Part shown: piece by piece, positions 39,626 through 51,511 of the stretch
Numbering within the stretch: position 1 is the first letter of the stretch
Layout: the number at the start of each line of letters is the position of its first letter
NCBI GenBank assembly: GCA_037447605.1
Contig: CM074806.1
Location: 3,500,112-3,564,111, forward strand
Origin: Zygnema circumcarinatum
Lineage: Eukaryota; Streptophyta; Zygnematophyceae; Zygnematales; Zygnemataceae
Reading direction: 5' to 3'
Length of the DNA: 64,000 bases
The notes under the pieces: model-generated
Seen by the model: only the letters and a program-made list of their open reading frames with translations
Databases searched by the model: none
What the model was told of the DNA's origin: nothing
Made by a program: the position numbers and the translations under genes

Positions 39626-40304
39626 TGCGGCACATCGCGCAAGAACCAAGAAAAGCCTTGAAGCAAGCTCGATGTTGAAACCAACACGATTACATCAGAA
39701 TAACGACGGCGGTGTCGCAGAAGTCACTGGTTCCATGCATTGCATAAACCATGAGTTTGCTGCTGCTTTGCGCATTATCAATTTCCCACGTGCCAACATG
39801 CGTTGCTTCGTTTGCAAATTCACAACGAATCATTTCACGAAAGACAAATCGTGAATTTAGAATGCATGTCGCTGCCCTTGCGGCCGCCAAGGGTTCCATA
39901 CACAAGCAATGGCACGGGCCTCCCTCACCTTCCCCGCTACAACCAGGCCCTGCCCGTGTCACGCTACCACCCATGTACACTTTCAGCATCCGCAGGACAC
40001 TCTTAAATCTTGCCATACGGCGATTCTTTTCGCCCCACTAAAGCAAACAGACTAACAAAGTGAACTCCTTTAAGCAACCAACCAATCTTCTGCCCTCCGA
40101 ACGTCTCTCATATTTACTCTCCTATCTCCATGCTGAACCATGGATCACTCTACCGTCAACATACTCGACCTATCCAAGTTACAAATTTGCACTTCATCTC
40201 ACACCCATCCCACCCATCCCCATTGAACCTTCTCAATGAACCTTCACTCGTGCCACATCTTCTTCTCAATGAATGAATGAATGAATGTCGTCGAACTCTG
40301 CCCC

Positions 40305-41730
40305 TCACTTTTTGCAGGGAGGGCAGCCGGGAATGCCGCATATGTGGCCCCTCGAGCCCCTGCAGTTGGCGAGCGCGCTAATGGACGCCGTCGCCGAGGG
40401 GACCGTGTACACGTAGTGGCCGCGGAAAGCGATCGGCTGAAGCTCGTTCTCTTTGCCGATCTGCTGAAGACGGCGGCCATGGGGGGACGTTCCGAGGCCT
40501 TGCTTGGCAGGGTTGCCCTTCCACTGCATGTAGCCGTCCTTCCACTGATAGTAGTTCAGGTTCACTGCCTGAATGGTCTCATTCGCAATCCAGATCCATC
40601 CTCCCGTGGTCACCCTGCGGAATGGAGGCGGAGTAATCAGTGAGCTTTTGAGCTTTGGTGTATTCCACTTATCTTATCTGAATGTATTGATGTTTGGATA
40701 AGGCAGTCAGAAGCATGAACGGAGAAATCACGTACAGCCAGAATGGTTGAGAAGCCATGGTATGTGTCGACTTGACTAGAGAAGGAGAGGGCGAGAAAGA
40801 GGGAGAGGGCGAGAAGGGGGCTGCCTCACTTGACAAAAAGCTCGTTGTGCAAGTAATCCGCCACGATGATGGCCACCTGCTCGTTGAGAACGGTCCCGTC
40901 ATTCGCGGTGAGCAGGACGCGGTTCAAGTGGATGAGCTCCATGGGGTCCTGCTCCGCCCACGCGTTCAGCGACGTCGACTCCTCCGCGCGCACATTCTGC
41001 ACACCCATCCGCCAATCGCGCATTCCTTATCGTACGATGGACGCATGCATGCATGCCACAAAGCGGTCATGTGTACCACCCAACACACTCACATCCAGTC
41101 CCACCGCATTTCCTTCCAACAATTTATTCTCCGAAGACGAACTGCGCAATCATGTGAGGTTTTGACTCACGGAGACGATGGCGCCGGAGTTAGCGGCGGT
41201 CATGAGGCCGCGCCTCTCCGTGCGGATGTCCCGCGTGAGGATGCCGCCCACCACCACGAGGCCGAGCATGATGCCGAAACTCGCCCCGACGAGAGCCAAA
41301 ATGGCGACAGCCGTCCACTGCGCGAATCGCAACACCCGTTTCATTTTTTAGTCTCTTGTTCAATGTAGAACTGCCGGAACAGATGCAAGTGGTGAGCGAA
41401 TCACGGCGAGCCACGTGGCGGGGGGGGAGGGTGGGGTGCGGCCCACCTTCCACGCGCTGGAGGTGCGCTTGAGGACGCCCTGCGCGCGCGCCGCCTCGAG
41501 GAGCTCCTCCTCCGTCAGGACGCCGTCCGAGTCCACGGCCGGGGCCCACCCCTCCAGCTCCATCTGGTGCCGCAGACTCGTGTTCAGCCGCACCAGCTTC
41601 TTCACTATCTGCAATACAGAGACAGAAAGAGGACGCGTCAGTGTGTGTGTGATGGCTTGTGTGTGTGCGCGTGAGGGAGACAGAGGGAGAGGGAGAGAGA
41701 TTGAGAGAGCGGGAGGGATAGAGAGAGAGA

Positions 41731-41762
<32 letters not shown>

Positions 41763-42025
41763 CGGACCTCGTCCCCCCCGGCGCTGTTCCCCCGCGCGTG
41801 ACTGCTGGTGACGCTGGCGGCGGACTGGCTTTGTGAGGGGCCGTACGGAACGCTCCCGCCCAGGTCAAGGCCGTACGCGGCCCCGCGGGGCGGGCTGGCC
41901 GGTGGGATGCCCTCGCGGAAGGACACCCCGCGCGAGAGGACGGGCCCGCCTGGCGGCGGCCGGAGGGGGTTCTCGTAGTAGTCCGGGGAGAACTCGTCCA
42001 GACTGCCGGGGTCGTGACCCGCCAT
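40305..42025 (-). CDS. Uncharacterised single-pass membrane protein (gene A)
   Basis: Family not recognised. Five exons in phase: 41768-42025, 41447-41608, 41171-41317, 40830-40996, 40305-40614; 347 residues. Order: Pro/Ser-rich head (1-86); a conserved block ending EGWAPAVDSDGVLTEEELL (about 105-123) that resembles an EF-hand loop but lacks the first Asp; one transmembrane helix (about 142-163); then a likely external domain (AWAEQDPMELIHLNRVLL, WIWIANETIQAVNL with an N-glycosylation sequon) and a Cys-rich C-terminus (C in GHICGIPGCPPCKK). Exons 2-5 correspond one-to-one with the divergently transcribed relative at 45192, including a 167-nt exon ending in phase 2 in both. Start chosen at the ATG opening the exon. 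The promoter side is a long CT microsatellite. Most of the gene is repeated beyond the N gap, probably by assembly error. Confidence 0.8.
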
Positions 42026-42385
42026 GGCGCCGCCGCTCTCTCTGTGTCCCTCTTCTCACTCCTTGCCTTTCTCTCGCGCTCAGCCTCCCTTCCTCTACCT
42101 CACTCTCCTTTCCTTCCTCACTCTCCCTCTCTCTCACTATGTCTCTCTCCCGCTCTCTCTCTCTCCCTATATCTCTCCCAATATCCCTCACACTCTCTCT
42201 CTCTCTCACTCTCTCCCTCTCTCTTTCTCTTTCCCTCACTCTCTCACTCTCTCCCTCTCTTTCCCTTTCTCACTCTCCCTATCTCGTCGCCGTCGGGGGC
42301 TGTGTCGACTGCGCAGCTGCCGCCGGCTTCATTTGACAGAGCGGGGCGGGGCGGCGCCGCGTGACACTTGTCACGTGCCCCCCCT
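40428..42385. repeat. Left copy of a 1958-bp direct duplication flanking an N gap
   Basis: Bases 40428-42385 recur at 42396-44353 at an offset of 1968 bp. I saw no difference, and even the CT and GA microsatellites have the same length. The copy ends exactly at the gap. See the assembly-gap entry. Confidence 0.95.
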
Positions 42386-42395
42386 NNNNNNNNNN
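42386..42395. other. Assembly gap (10 N) between duplicated contig ends
   Basis: Ten N separate the two copies. The left copy ends, and the right copy begins, precisely at the gap, as expected when two contigs with a 1958-bp overlap were scaffolded without merging. The real locus is probably 1968 bp shorter. Confidence 0.93.
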
Positions 42396-43698
42396 AGCGA
42401 TCGGCTGAAGCTCGTTCTCTTTGCCGATCTGCTGAAGACGGCGGCCATGGGGGGACGTTCCGAGGCCTTGCTTGGCAGGGTTGCCCTTCCACTGCATGTA
42501 GCCGTCCTTCCACTGATAGTAGTTCAGGTTCACTGCCTGAATGGTCTCATTCGCAATCCAGATCCATCCTCCCGTGGTCACCCTGCGGAATGGAGGCGGA
42601 GTAATCAGTGAGCTTTTGAGCTTTGGTGTATTCCACTTATCTTATCTGAATGTATTGATGTTTGGATAAGGCAGTCAGAAGCATGAACGGAGAAATCACG
42701 TACAGCCAGAATGGTTGAGAAGCCATGGTATGTGTCGACTTGACTAGAGAAGGAGAGGGCGAGAAAGAGGGAGAGGGCGAGAAGGGGGCTGCCTCACTTG
42801 ACAAAAAGCTCGTTGTGCAAGTAATCCGCCACGATGATGGCCACCTGCTCGTTGAGAACGGTCCCGTCATTCGCGGTGAGCAGGACGCGGTTCAAGTGGA
42901 TGAGCTCCATGGGGTCCTGCTCCGCCCACGCGTTCAGCGACGTCGACTCCTCCGCGCGCACATTCTGCACACCCATCCGCCAATCGCGCATTCCTTATCG
43001 TACGATGGACGCATGCATGCATGCCACAAAGCGGTCATGTGTACCACCCAACACACTCACATCCAGTCCCACCGCATTTCCTTCCAACAATTTATTCTCC
43101 GAAGACGAACTGCGCAATCATGTGAGGTTTTGACTCACGGAGACGATGGCGCCGGAGTTAGCGGCGGTCATGAGGCCGCGCCTCTCCGTGCGGATGTCCC
43201 GCGTGAGGATGCCGCCCACCACCACGAGGCCGAGCATGATGCCGAAACTCGCCCCGACGAGAGCCAAAATGGCGACAGCCGTCCACTGCGCGAATCGCAA
43301 CACCCGTTTCATTTTTTAGTCTCTTGTTCAATGTAGAACTGCCGGAACAGATGCAAGTGGTGAGCGAATCACGGCGAGCCACGTGGCGGGGGGGGAGGGT
43401 GGGGTGCGGCCCACCTTCCACGCGCTGGAGGTGCGCTTGAGGACGCCCTGCGCGCGCGCCGCCTCGAGGAGCTCCTCCTCCGTCAGGACGCCGTCCGAGT
43501 CCACGGCCGGGGCCCACCCCTCCAGCTCCATCTGGTGCCGCAGACTCGTGTTCAGCCGCACCAGCTTCTTCACTATCTGCAATACAGAGACAGAAAGAGG
43601 ACGCGTCAGTGTGTGTGTGATGGCTTGTGTGTGTGCGCGTGAGGGAGACAGAGGGAGAGGGAGAGAGATTGAGAGAGCGGGAGGGATAGAGAGAGAGA

Positions 43699-43730
<32 letters not shown>

Positions 43731-44353
43731 CGGACCTCGTCCCCCCCGGCGCTGTTCCCCCGCGCGTGACTGCTGGTGACGCTGGCGGCGGACTGGCTTT
43801 GTGAGGGGCCGTACGGAACGCTCCCGCCCAGGTCAAGGCCGTACGCGGCCCCGCGGGGCGGGCTGGCCGGTGGGATGCCCTCGCGGAAGGACACCCCGCG
43901 CGAGAGGACGGGCCCGCCTGGCGGCGGCCGGAGGGGGTTCTCGTAGTAGTCCGGGGAGAACTCGTCCAGACTGCCGGGGTCGTGACCCGCCATGGCGCCG
44001 CCGCTCTCTCTGTGTCCCTCTTCTCACTCCTTGCCTTTCTCTCGCGCTCAGCCTCCCTTCCTCTACCTCACTCTCCTTTCCTTCCTCACTCTCCCTCTCT
44101 CTCACTATGTCTCTCTCCCGCTCTCTCTCTCTCCCTATATCTCTCCCAATATCCCTCACACTCTCTCTCTCTCTCACTCTCTCCCTCTCTCTTTCTCTTT
44201 CCCTCACTCTCTCACTCTCTCCCTCTCTTTCCCTTTCTCACTCTCCCTATCTCGTCGCCGTCGGGGGCTGTGTCGACTGCGCAGCTGCCGCCGGCTTCAT
44301 TTGACAGAGCGGGGCGGGGCGGCGCCGCGTGACACTTGTCACGTGCCCCCCCT
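42396..44353 (-). other. Right copy of the duplication with truncated gene A (probable artefact)
   Basis: It contains gene A again: exons at 43736-43993, 43415-43576, 43139-43285, 42798-42964 and a last exon (from 42582) cut off by the N gap, so the final Cys-rich part is absent. Because it is the same to the base where I compared, it should not be counted as a second gene. Only its right flank (from 44354) connects to unique sequence. Confidence 0.9.
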
Positions 44354-45191
44354 GGGGCTGAATTTGTCTTTTTCGGCCGGGCGGCAGCTTCGATCAGTAC
44401 GGTACTGTACGGCACTGTTGCCCTGGCAGTTGGCGCTAGCTGCCGGGGGGTCATGATTTCGAATACGGCTCAAAAGCAAAAACGACAAAACGAAGATTGC
44501 CTAAAGAAATGGGGCCTTGCCGTGCGGCAGGGGCAATCATCAATCAATGTCAGTTTTGTCGGTAATCATACAAACAAATGAGACGGCAGGGAGCGGAGCG
44601 TGAGTTCCTTGTCGGATTGCGCACGGAGCGACAGCTGGCACTGCACGAATGTTCGGTGCTACAGATCAGGAGGCCGCTGCCTGTACGGCAACCTAAGGTC
44701 AGCCTGGGCGGCAGATTGTGTCGCATTAGCTGATCCCAAAAGCGTACGGACGACCTCCCCCACCCCCACATCTGTGGATCGAGCGCCCGCGCCCAAATCT
44801 GACGGCCAAGATTCATCGCCAGGCGCTTGCGACAGTGGTCGGGAGTCGTTAGCGGTCGCACGGTCGTACGATCGTACGGTCGCAGGCGCCCCTTCCCCCC
44901 CGGCCATGGCGGCCGCCCCCCTGCCCTGCCCCGCCACGTGGCCCTCGGACCGTAACTGCGCCCCCGCCATGGGCCGGCCAGGAGCTTTCTGTTCTCGGGT
45001 GGAGGCCACGCCTTTGTCGTCGTGCCACGTGTCGCACGCCTCCTCTGGCGACGAGGTCGCGGCGGTTAAGAGGGCCGCGGGAGAACCTCTGCTTGCTAGC
45101 TGCGGAGGAGAGAGAGAGTGTGTGTGAGAGAGAGAGAGAGAGCTCCTTGCTAGAATCCTCCCTGTAATTTCAGAGAGAGATTTCAGCCGCC
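44354..45191. promoter_or_regulatory. Divergent promoter region of genes A and B with CGTAC motifs
   Basis: Intergenic DNA between the oppositely oriented membrane-protein genes. It holds about eight GTAC cores (three near 44397-44410, then about 44679, 44742 and 44864-44882), including the perfect palindrome CGTACGATCGTACG, plus CACGTG-type words near 44937 and 45024 and a GA repeat just before gene B. A shared bidirectional promoter is likely from the layout; no core element was identified. Confidence 0.5.
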
Positions 45192-46426
45192 ATGGATTAC
45201 GAGCGCATGTACAGTCAGGAGATCGCGCCGCTCCCTCGGGAGGAGTTCGCGCACCGACTTGTCCGGCTGGACACGGAGATCCGCGAGCAGCTCGACCGGG
45301 AGGGGTGGGAGGGCTCCCACCCTGACGGCTTCCTCACGGAGGAGGAGCTGCTGAACGCGGCGCGCACTCAGGGCATCTTGAAGCGCAAGATCCGCAACTG
45401 GCGGGTGGGCCTCTACGTGCTGTCTCCTCTTTCCTGATCATTTCCTTTGCTCGGGGTAGAAAGGGAGCATCGGCGGTAGGGATTGGAGACTTGGATGTTC
45501 GTTGACGAGGCAGTGCGCGGATGTGTGCAGAGAATATCGTTCCTCGCCCTCGTGTGGCTGCTCGTGTCGTGCGGCATCATCCTGAGCATGGTCATTGTGG
45601 GCAACAACATGGTCAAGGAGATGGAGGTGCGCGACGGGTCCGGCATCCTCTACGCCAAGGGCACGCGCAACATCGTGCAGGTGCGGGCCAGCTAGCACTG
45701 AGAAGGCGGCCGGGGGGGGGGGGAGGGAGGGAAAGAGAGGGAGCACAGAAACGGCGAGCTGTGCCGCAATGCTTCAAATGTTCAATCGTTGCATCTGGCC
45801 GGCCTGGTTGGACTGCAGACAGCGGCGGTGTCGCGCACGTTCAAGCTGGACGCGTGGTCCCGACAGAACCCGGTGAACATTCTCAACTTGGACCGCATCG
45901 TGCTCATTCCTGACAACGGCACCATCATCACCATGGTTGTTGCAGCAGCCGACGCGGACTTTGGCTCTAGCGTCCTCACTATCCAGTAAGCCCACTTCTT
46001 TCTCCCTTCCTCCCTCCCTCTTCCTCTCTCTGTCTCTCCTTTTCCATTCACCTCCTCCCTCCGCTCCCCTCTTCCCCCTCCCCGGTTCTTTCCAGTGCTT
46101 GCATGCCATGAAAGATGCCTCAGGTTCAGAAAGCATCCAGTGACTTTTTCTAAGACGAAAATTCTTCCTTGGTCCTCAGGTCCCCAGGCAACGGTTTCTT
46201 TGTGATGGAAAATGGAACTGCCACAGCCATCGACCTGGAGACGTCGCAGCTTCCCAAAGAGGTGGAGGGCCGCTCGGCGTTCCGCAACTTCGACCGCGCG
46301 AACCTCGTGCAGTCCCTCAACGCCCACGAGGGCCTCGTGCGGACGCCCGGCAACAACGTGCCCGGCCTCATCCAGAGCGGCTACTGCGTCTGTGGACTGT
46401 CCAGGTACTGCACGGCCTGCGACTGA
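45192..46426 (+). CDS. Uncharacterised single-pass membrane protein (gene B, relative of A)
   Basis: Related to gene A at 40.3-42.0 kb; family not recognised. Four exons in phase: 45192-45404, 45531-45680, 45819-45985, 46180-46426; 258 residues. It lacks the Pro/Ser-rich first exon of A and begins MDYERMYSQEIAPLPREEF. Shared features are a block with EGW-x4-DGFLTEEELLNAARTQG, one transmembrane helix (about 74-95), a distal segment AWSRQNPVNILNLDRIVLI, N-x-T sequons in the external domain, and a Cys-rich end (GYCVCGLSRYCTACD). The 167-nt third exon ends in phase 2 exactly as the matching exon of A, so the pair arose by duplication after the introns were in place. The short N-terminus and the lack of a signal peptide suggest the head is cytosolic. 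Confidence 0.8.
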
Positions 46427-47809
46427 CTTCAAGGAGGGTAAAGCTGACGGAAAATTGAGGGCAGGCCTGTGGGAGTGAAGAGAGGCCACAAGGGTCAGCG
46501 TTGAGGGCGAAAAGGCTCCTGGCTGAAGCTTCATGTAACAGTTTAGTTCTTAATAAACTGAATGGAGTGAGAGGCTGAGGGTTATATAGCACACTGCGTC
46601 TAGGAGGAGAGGTTGCCACGCAGGTAGTTTGTCACGGCTGCCTGGCGGTTGCGCGCAGAGAGAGTGGGAATGAGGATAGGGATTGGTAGTGAGTTCATTT
46701 TTTATTCTTTGGTGGGTCTGCACCTTGTACATTAAGCACGCATCACCTTGGAAACATGACATGTTCAGCTCCACATTTGTTTACATGTGGTCATGCATGA
46801 TGATGAAGATGACAATGACGATGGCGGTGATGATAATGACAATGATGATAACGACGATGTTGATGATGATGCTGACGAATAACAGACCCACATTTCCAAA
46901 ATCTACTAACAGGCTGCTTCACAATGTTCTGCCGTACTGACACCAGCATCATTTTCCCAATCACTTCAACGGTTCCCCCTTGCCCATTCACATTCCTGCA
47001 CCAACCACCATCGGGACGAATAGTGGAGCAGGAAGTTCCAAGCAGCGGCAGCCAAGCCTTCAATAACCCCTGCAGAGTCGTGCCCCAGCGCTCTTCGAAC
47101 TAGTAGTAGTGACACAAGTTGCACCTATTACAGAAATGTTGTTGCAATTTCACAGTTCCATGAGCCAAGCGGGCTTTCGCTGCTAAGTATCATCGACATT
47201 GGTGCATAGGCCTAATATTGAAAAATATTTTGTTCGACGTCAAAAAAAGAATAATGTACCGTCTGTTTTACAATAACAAAAGGCAGCACACCTGCTCCTC
47301 CTGATTAGGCTGCTGGAGGCAACCTTCAAGTGGCATGAATACCTCTAGAAGGCCCAACATCTACTTAAAGAATACGAGTGCCAGAGCCATGAAATGGATT
47401 ACATTACTGATGTATCATCACCCAGCGGATGAAGAGAGAGTCGCAGGCACAGAAACTGGCGTTGATTCACTTTCGGAGGCTTTCCATGATAGACTGTCCA
47501 TAAAGGTCCCTGCATCAAGCCACAGAACGAGCATACTTCATTTAGGAGAAAGAAAGTTTTCGTGTTTCTGTTGTAGATGAAACGAACATTCTACTCTGGC
47601 TTGAATTTTTCAGCTTCATACACCGACCGGATTGACCAACCGACCGACCAGTCGGTTGGTTGGACCGTTCCAACCAACAGACCCAAACAGTTTCAGACAA
47701 TTCTGTTATAGACGTGCCAGTGCCGCTAGTCCCGAATTACAGGCCGCTGCTGTTCAATAATGTGGCAGGAACAGACACCTACAAGTGCGAATCTAAAAGT
47801 TTGATTAGC
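46427..47809. other. Intergenic region with GAT-rich repeat
   Basis: It lies between the converging gene B and pyrophosphatase gene. It holds a degenerate ATGATGA(C/A) repeat at about 46796-46880 and a palindromic stretch of CCGACC/GGTTGG words at 47638-47690. If the pyrophosphatase has a final small exon it would lie here, but none was convincing. Confidence 0.5.
46796..46880. repeat. Degenerate ATG/GAT trinucleotide repeat
   Basis: About 85 bp of interrupted GAT/GAC/AAT triplets. The reverse strand gives a spurious His-rich open frame. Confidence 0.85.
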
Positions 47810-50020
47810 TCACATTGCATGGGCGACGGCCTTTAAAGCATCCTCAGCTCCCAAGAAGTCTTGAACTGCAACCTCCTTGTTCTCATTCTTTTTGTAGTCC
47901 TCGAAAAATCGACGAATCTCAGCAAGCCGATGGGGTGGGAGTTGCTTTATGTCTTCAAAGTCACGAAACTCAGGATCATCTGCGCAGACAGCTATGATCT
48001 TATCGTCCTTTTCACCCTGCACAGGACGACTTCTCATAATGTTCATGTAAAAAATAGTGGCATCGAAACTGACAAGCGCCTGCATATCCAACGACCAGCT
48101 GCAGCTTCTCTCTGCGTGCATGTTGACCCACACTAAATGCCTTTTAAGGAACATATACGAGAGCCGAAAGTAGAAACCTAAGCTTCTCTTCCATCGGTAT
48201 ATTGCGATGAAGGTTTACCCCATATCTTGAAAATGACTGCGAAACCTGCCACAACTGCGTATTGACCCTGGGCCACAGCACACAACTTCCTTTACTCCAC
48301 ATAGACTCAAATAATTACTCAACCTCGCCAATTCAGAAGGGTCGAAAGATGTAAAATAGAATCTTGCCTGGTCAATCATGGGCATTAAACCGATCGCCTT
48401 CGCCCTCAGAAAGCACCCTGGCACTACAGGCTCCTGTAATACAGAACAGATTATTTTTTAATGCGTTGCTCAAGATGACGACGTGCAACACTCCGGAGAG
48501 AAAGAGTACTAAATCATGTTCACGGCCTCATGACGCGGAGTGGCAGGCAAGCAGCAATGATGCGAAGATACTTAGAACCAAGGACAATGCAATATGACAG
48601 CCAACAATTTCATTGAGAGATAATGTCCATTGTTCCTCAGTGGATTCTCCTATAAGATAACTGAGATGATATGTTATCACAAAACCAGCACACTAGCGTG
48701 GAAGCTCCATCAAGAGCACGAGTCTGCAAGGTTAAAGTCGAGAGCACGTATAACCTGCATGAGAACGAGGACGTCCAAGGGGTCATTGTCTTCTCCCAAC
48801 GTTCGTGGATAAAATCCGTAATTGTGAGGATAGACAACAGATGAATATAGAACACGATCGACCTGCACAGTGGAAATTATCAGAGACGATCAATGATAAA
48901 CATAAGTTTCAGAGTGAACTCTACAGAAAGCTGCTCGGTTTTTACAATTGAACAAATTCTCTAAGCATTCAGTCCATATGCCCTCCAATGCCTCCCCAAG
49001 GGAAGGAAGGAAAAAATGGAAAAGCGCAAAGAAAGTTAGGAAACTTGGCTTGGACACATTCGCTCTGTGTGGCAGAAAACTGCACAAAAGTGCAGTATGA
49101 ACATGCTAGCAAACGGAAACATCTAAGAAATGAAGCGCACCTTAATCAAACCGCTTGTCTTATCAAGTTCGTACTTAACTTTGCTTCCTTTCCCGATTTC
49201 AATGACCTGCACGTTGATAACAATAGCAAAGTTGTCAGCTTGCGATGACTTTAACCTCAAGTGCACCTTCTTTAAGCGTTCAAGATAAGACTTCTCAACC
49301 CAAATATATAACAGCCACACAGGCGGCAGCAACCGGAAGAGTTCAAATAATCTTTTAAGATTTCTGTAAGAAACAGCTTTTCATCTAATATTAACGGTAG
49401 AAGCTAGCTGCAAGATTATGCAACTCTATCCTACCCGAAGCCAACGTATGAAATCTTGATGACAGCAATTCTCAAGAAAATGCAAACTCGCAGAGAAATT
49501 CACTCACAACGTTGCAAATGAGAGGTGCTTTAGGCCCTGCATAGTACAGAACAGAACGAAACACGGGTGAGTGCTGGATAACAAGCCTTTAGAAAGAGCG
49601 AGCTTGTCAGCAGTTGCCGACATTCCAAAAAAGAGAATAGATGTAGTTAAAGAAATTCTGTCATCTGATATCGTGACCTTATGGAAGAAAATTTACGTCC
49701 TTTTCTTAAAAAAGTTAAACCAGTTAAATCCTGAAGAAAACAGAGAATTCGTTTCTGCAACAACTTTCCTAGCAGAAACAACTTCAATGTAACTCGTTCC
49801 AGGTCTGCATGCATTATTTCATTCCGTTTCATTGACAAGACCTGTTAACACAATCACTTGAAGCCATAAAAGACTGCAGCCCTTAAAGCTGAGAAAATCA
49901 AGAAGGCAAGAACGCCAAATGCATTGTTCAAACAAAAATCTTCCCCTACTAAAGCAGCAGCATAGCAGCATCCTCACCCAATTCCAGGTCATGCCAGGGA
50001 TGGGCGGATCTGCGAGACAT
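47810..50020 (-). CDS. Soluble inorganic pyrophosphatase (family I), partial model
   Basis: Hydrolyses pyrophosphate to phosphate; matches the plant soluble PPA1-PPA5 type. Exons: 49978-50020, 49508-49536, 49141-49206, 48755-48862, 48368-48433, 47810-48016, all in phase. Visible motifs are [33 protein letters not shown], the signature DNDPLD and [10 protein letters not shown]. The intron after 48368 starts with GC (CAG|GCAAGA). From the ATG at 50020 the protein is 172 residues, shorter than the usual 210 or so. An in-frame continuation upstream of this Met, and family members that start about 30 residues earlier, suggest a missing 5' exon between 50.0 and 51.5 kb. The C-terminus stops at HAM; a GT donor overlapping the stop (AT|GTGAGC) could lead to a last exon for the missing dozen residues. 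Confidence 0.9.
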
Positions 50021-51479
50021 GGCTGCTGCAGAGCAAGCTTTGATCAAGGCCGCCAAGTAGCCTTCACAAGACTGTACACAGTAGGGAAGGGGGTTTCAAA
50101 TTAGGCATGTGTTTGTAATCCGAATTTGCATGATACGGATTACTGCCGTAATGATAGTGTCCAATATCAGAATACGTACCTTGCAATTTCGATATCCAAT
50201 ACCCTGCTGTCTGAAACCCTCTTTTTAGTGCCAGTCGGATAGTATTTCTATGCGTTGCAGTCGCAGTTCCTGTGAAACAGCACGGAGCAACCCACCATAT
50301 GCCACCCCCTGCGAGAAGCGACAAACTGAGCACGGTTCGTGCAAATCAAATATCTTTTGGCCTCTCGATTGGGTACACGTGGCACTCTCCTACTGGAGAT
50401 GACCACCGACCAATGTCGGTCAGCGAGCCACACCTTGACACGTATTCACGGCCGAACTGTCCCTGCATGGTACAAAATCGTGACTTTCCCAGATAATTTC
50501 GCACTGTGTGAAAGCACAACTTCAGGAATGAGCATTGTGCCGTTGTTAGCCTCACTTTTGTCTCCTCTCGCCTGTGTTCAAGCAAGCAACCAACCAACCA
50601 ACCAACCAATCAACCAACAAACGGTCCCCTCGTCCTCGGCCCGCTCACGTTGGGCGCCCACTAAGACAGTCCGTACGGCACCGTACCATTCGTAGGAGGC
50701 AACTCATGTCGAGCCGGTCGGCATGCCGTACCGTACTAACGAATAGTACGATTTGCGGCCCTGGAAGTCAACGACGGAAGTCTGCCCGTTCCGCTGACTG
50801 ATTTTCGTACAGTTCCCCCCGACGGGCAGTTACATTACCAGACAAGAATGTACGATAGTGCCGTACGCGTCACGTCAGGACGACAATTGCTTCGTCCACT
50901 ATGACGTCACTATTTATCTCATCTATGACGCGTCAGCAGGACGACAGACGGACCACCGGTCTCGCGGAGGTCAGCCAATCACAGGACGTCGCCAGCTGTC
51001 CCATGGGCGGGTCCGCATATCCAGATGTACGAAAATCAACCGTTCGTACACCAGCCAGCAGACCGGACGGGCGGCATTGGTTGCATGCGGAGCTGGCAAT
51101 GAAAGTGCGTCCGGAGAGCAGCCGGCGGGGCCAGGGCGGTCACACGTGCGAGTGCCAGTGCACCTGGGCAACTTGGAACCAATGTGAACTGGGACCGATG
51201 ACCGTTTGACCCTTAACAAAGGGTTTAGGATTATGGTCAGGGGAAAAGAAAACGAGGAAGGCTCTGAACAGAAGCCAAAACAGTCGTTCAAAATCTAATC
51301 GCTGGAAAAGTAGGACGTTCCAAGTTAAACAAAAACACATTTCATGAGGTTGTGGTTTCCAAAACAAGTATTGGCATGCCGGGTTTCTCCCAAACGCAGG
51401 GATGTTGACGCCATCACACACAGGCATTCAATGCCGAACTGTATCCAAGTAGTCACGTACACTGTTTGACCCTCCAGCT

Positions 51480-51511
<32 letters not shown>

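Noticed and set aside
41638-42290. Open frames made of Ser-Leu or Arg-Glu repeats
   Set aside because: Translations of CT/GA microsatellites in the gene A intron and upstream flank; duplicated identically beyond the gap.
42396-44353. A genuine second copy of gene A
   Set aside because: The copies look identical and abut the N gap exactly, so assembly overlap is far likelier than a recent duplication.
46600-46650. Possible last exon of the pyrophosphatase (a short frame ending NYLRGNLSS)
   Set aside because: It only faintly resembles the expected C-terminus, would need a 1.2-kb intron and overlaps the gene B 3' end.
46791-47063. His-rich minus-strand open frame
   Set aside because: Its His-rich part is the reverse of a GAT repeat; no start context, introns or similarity support it.
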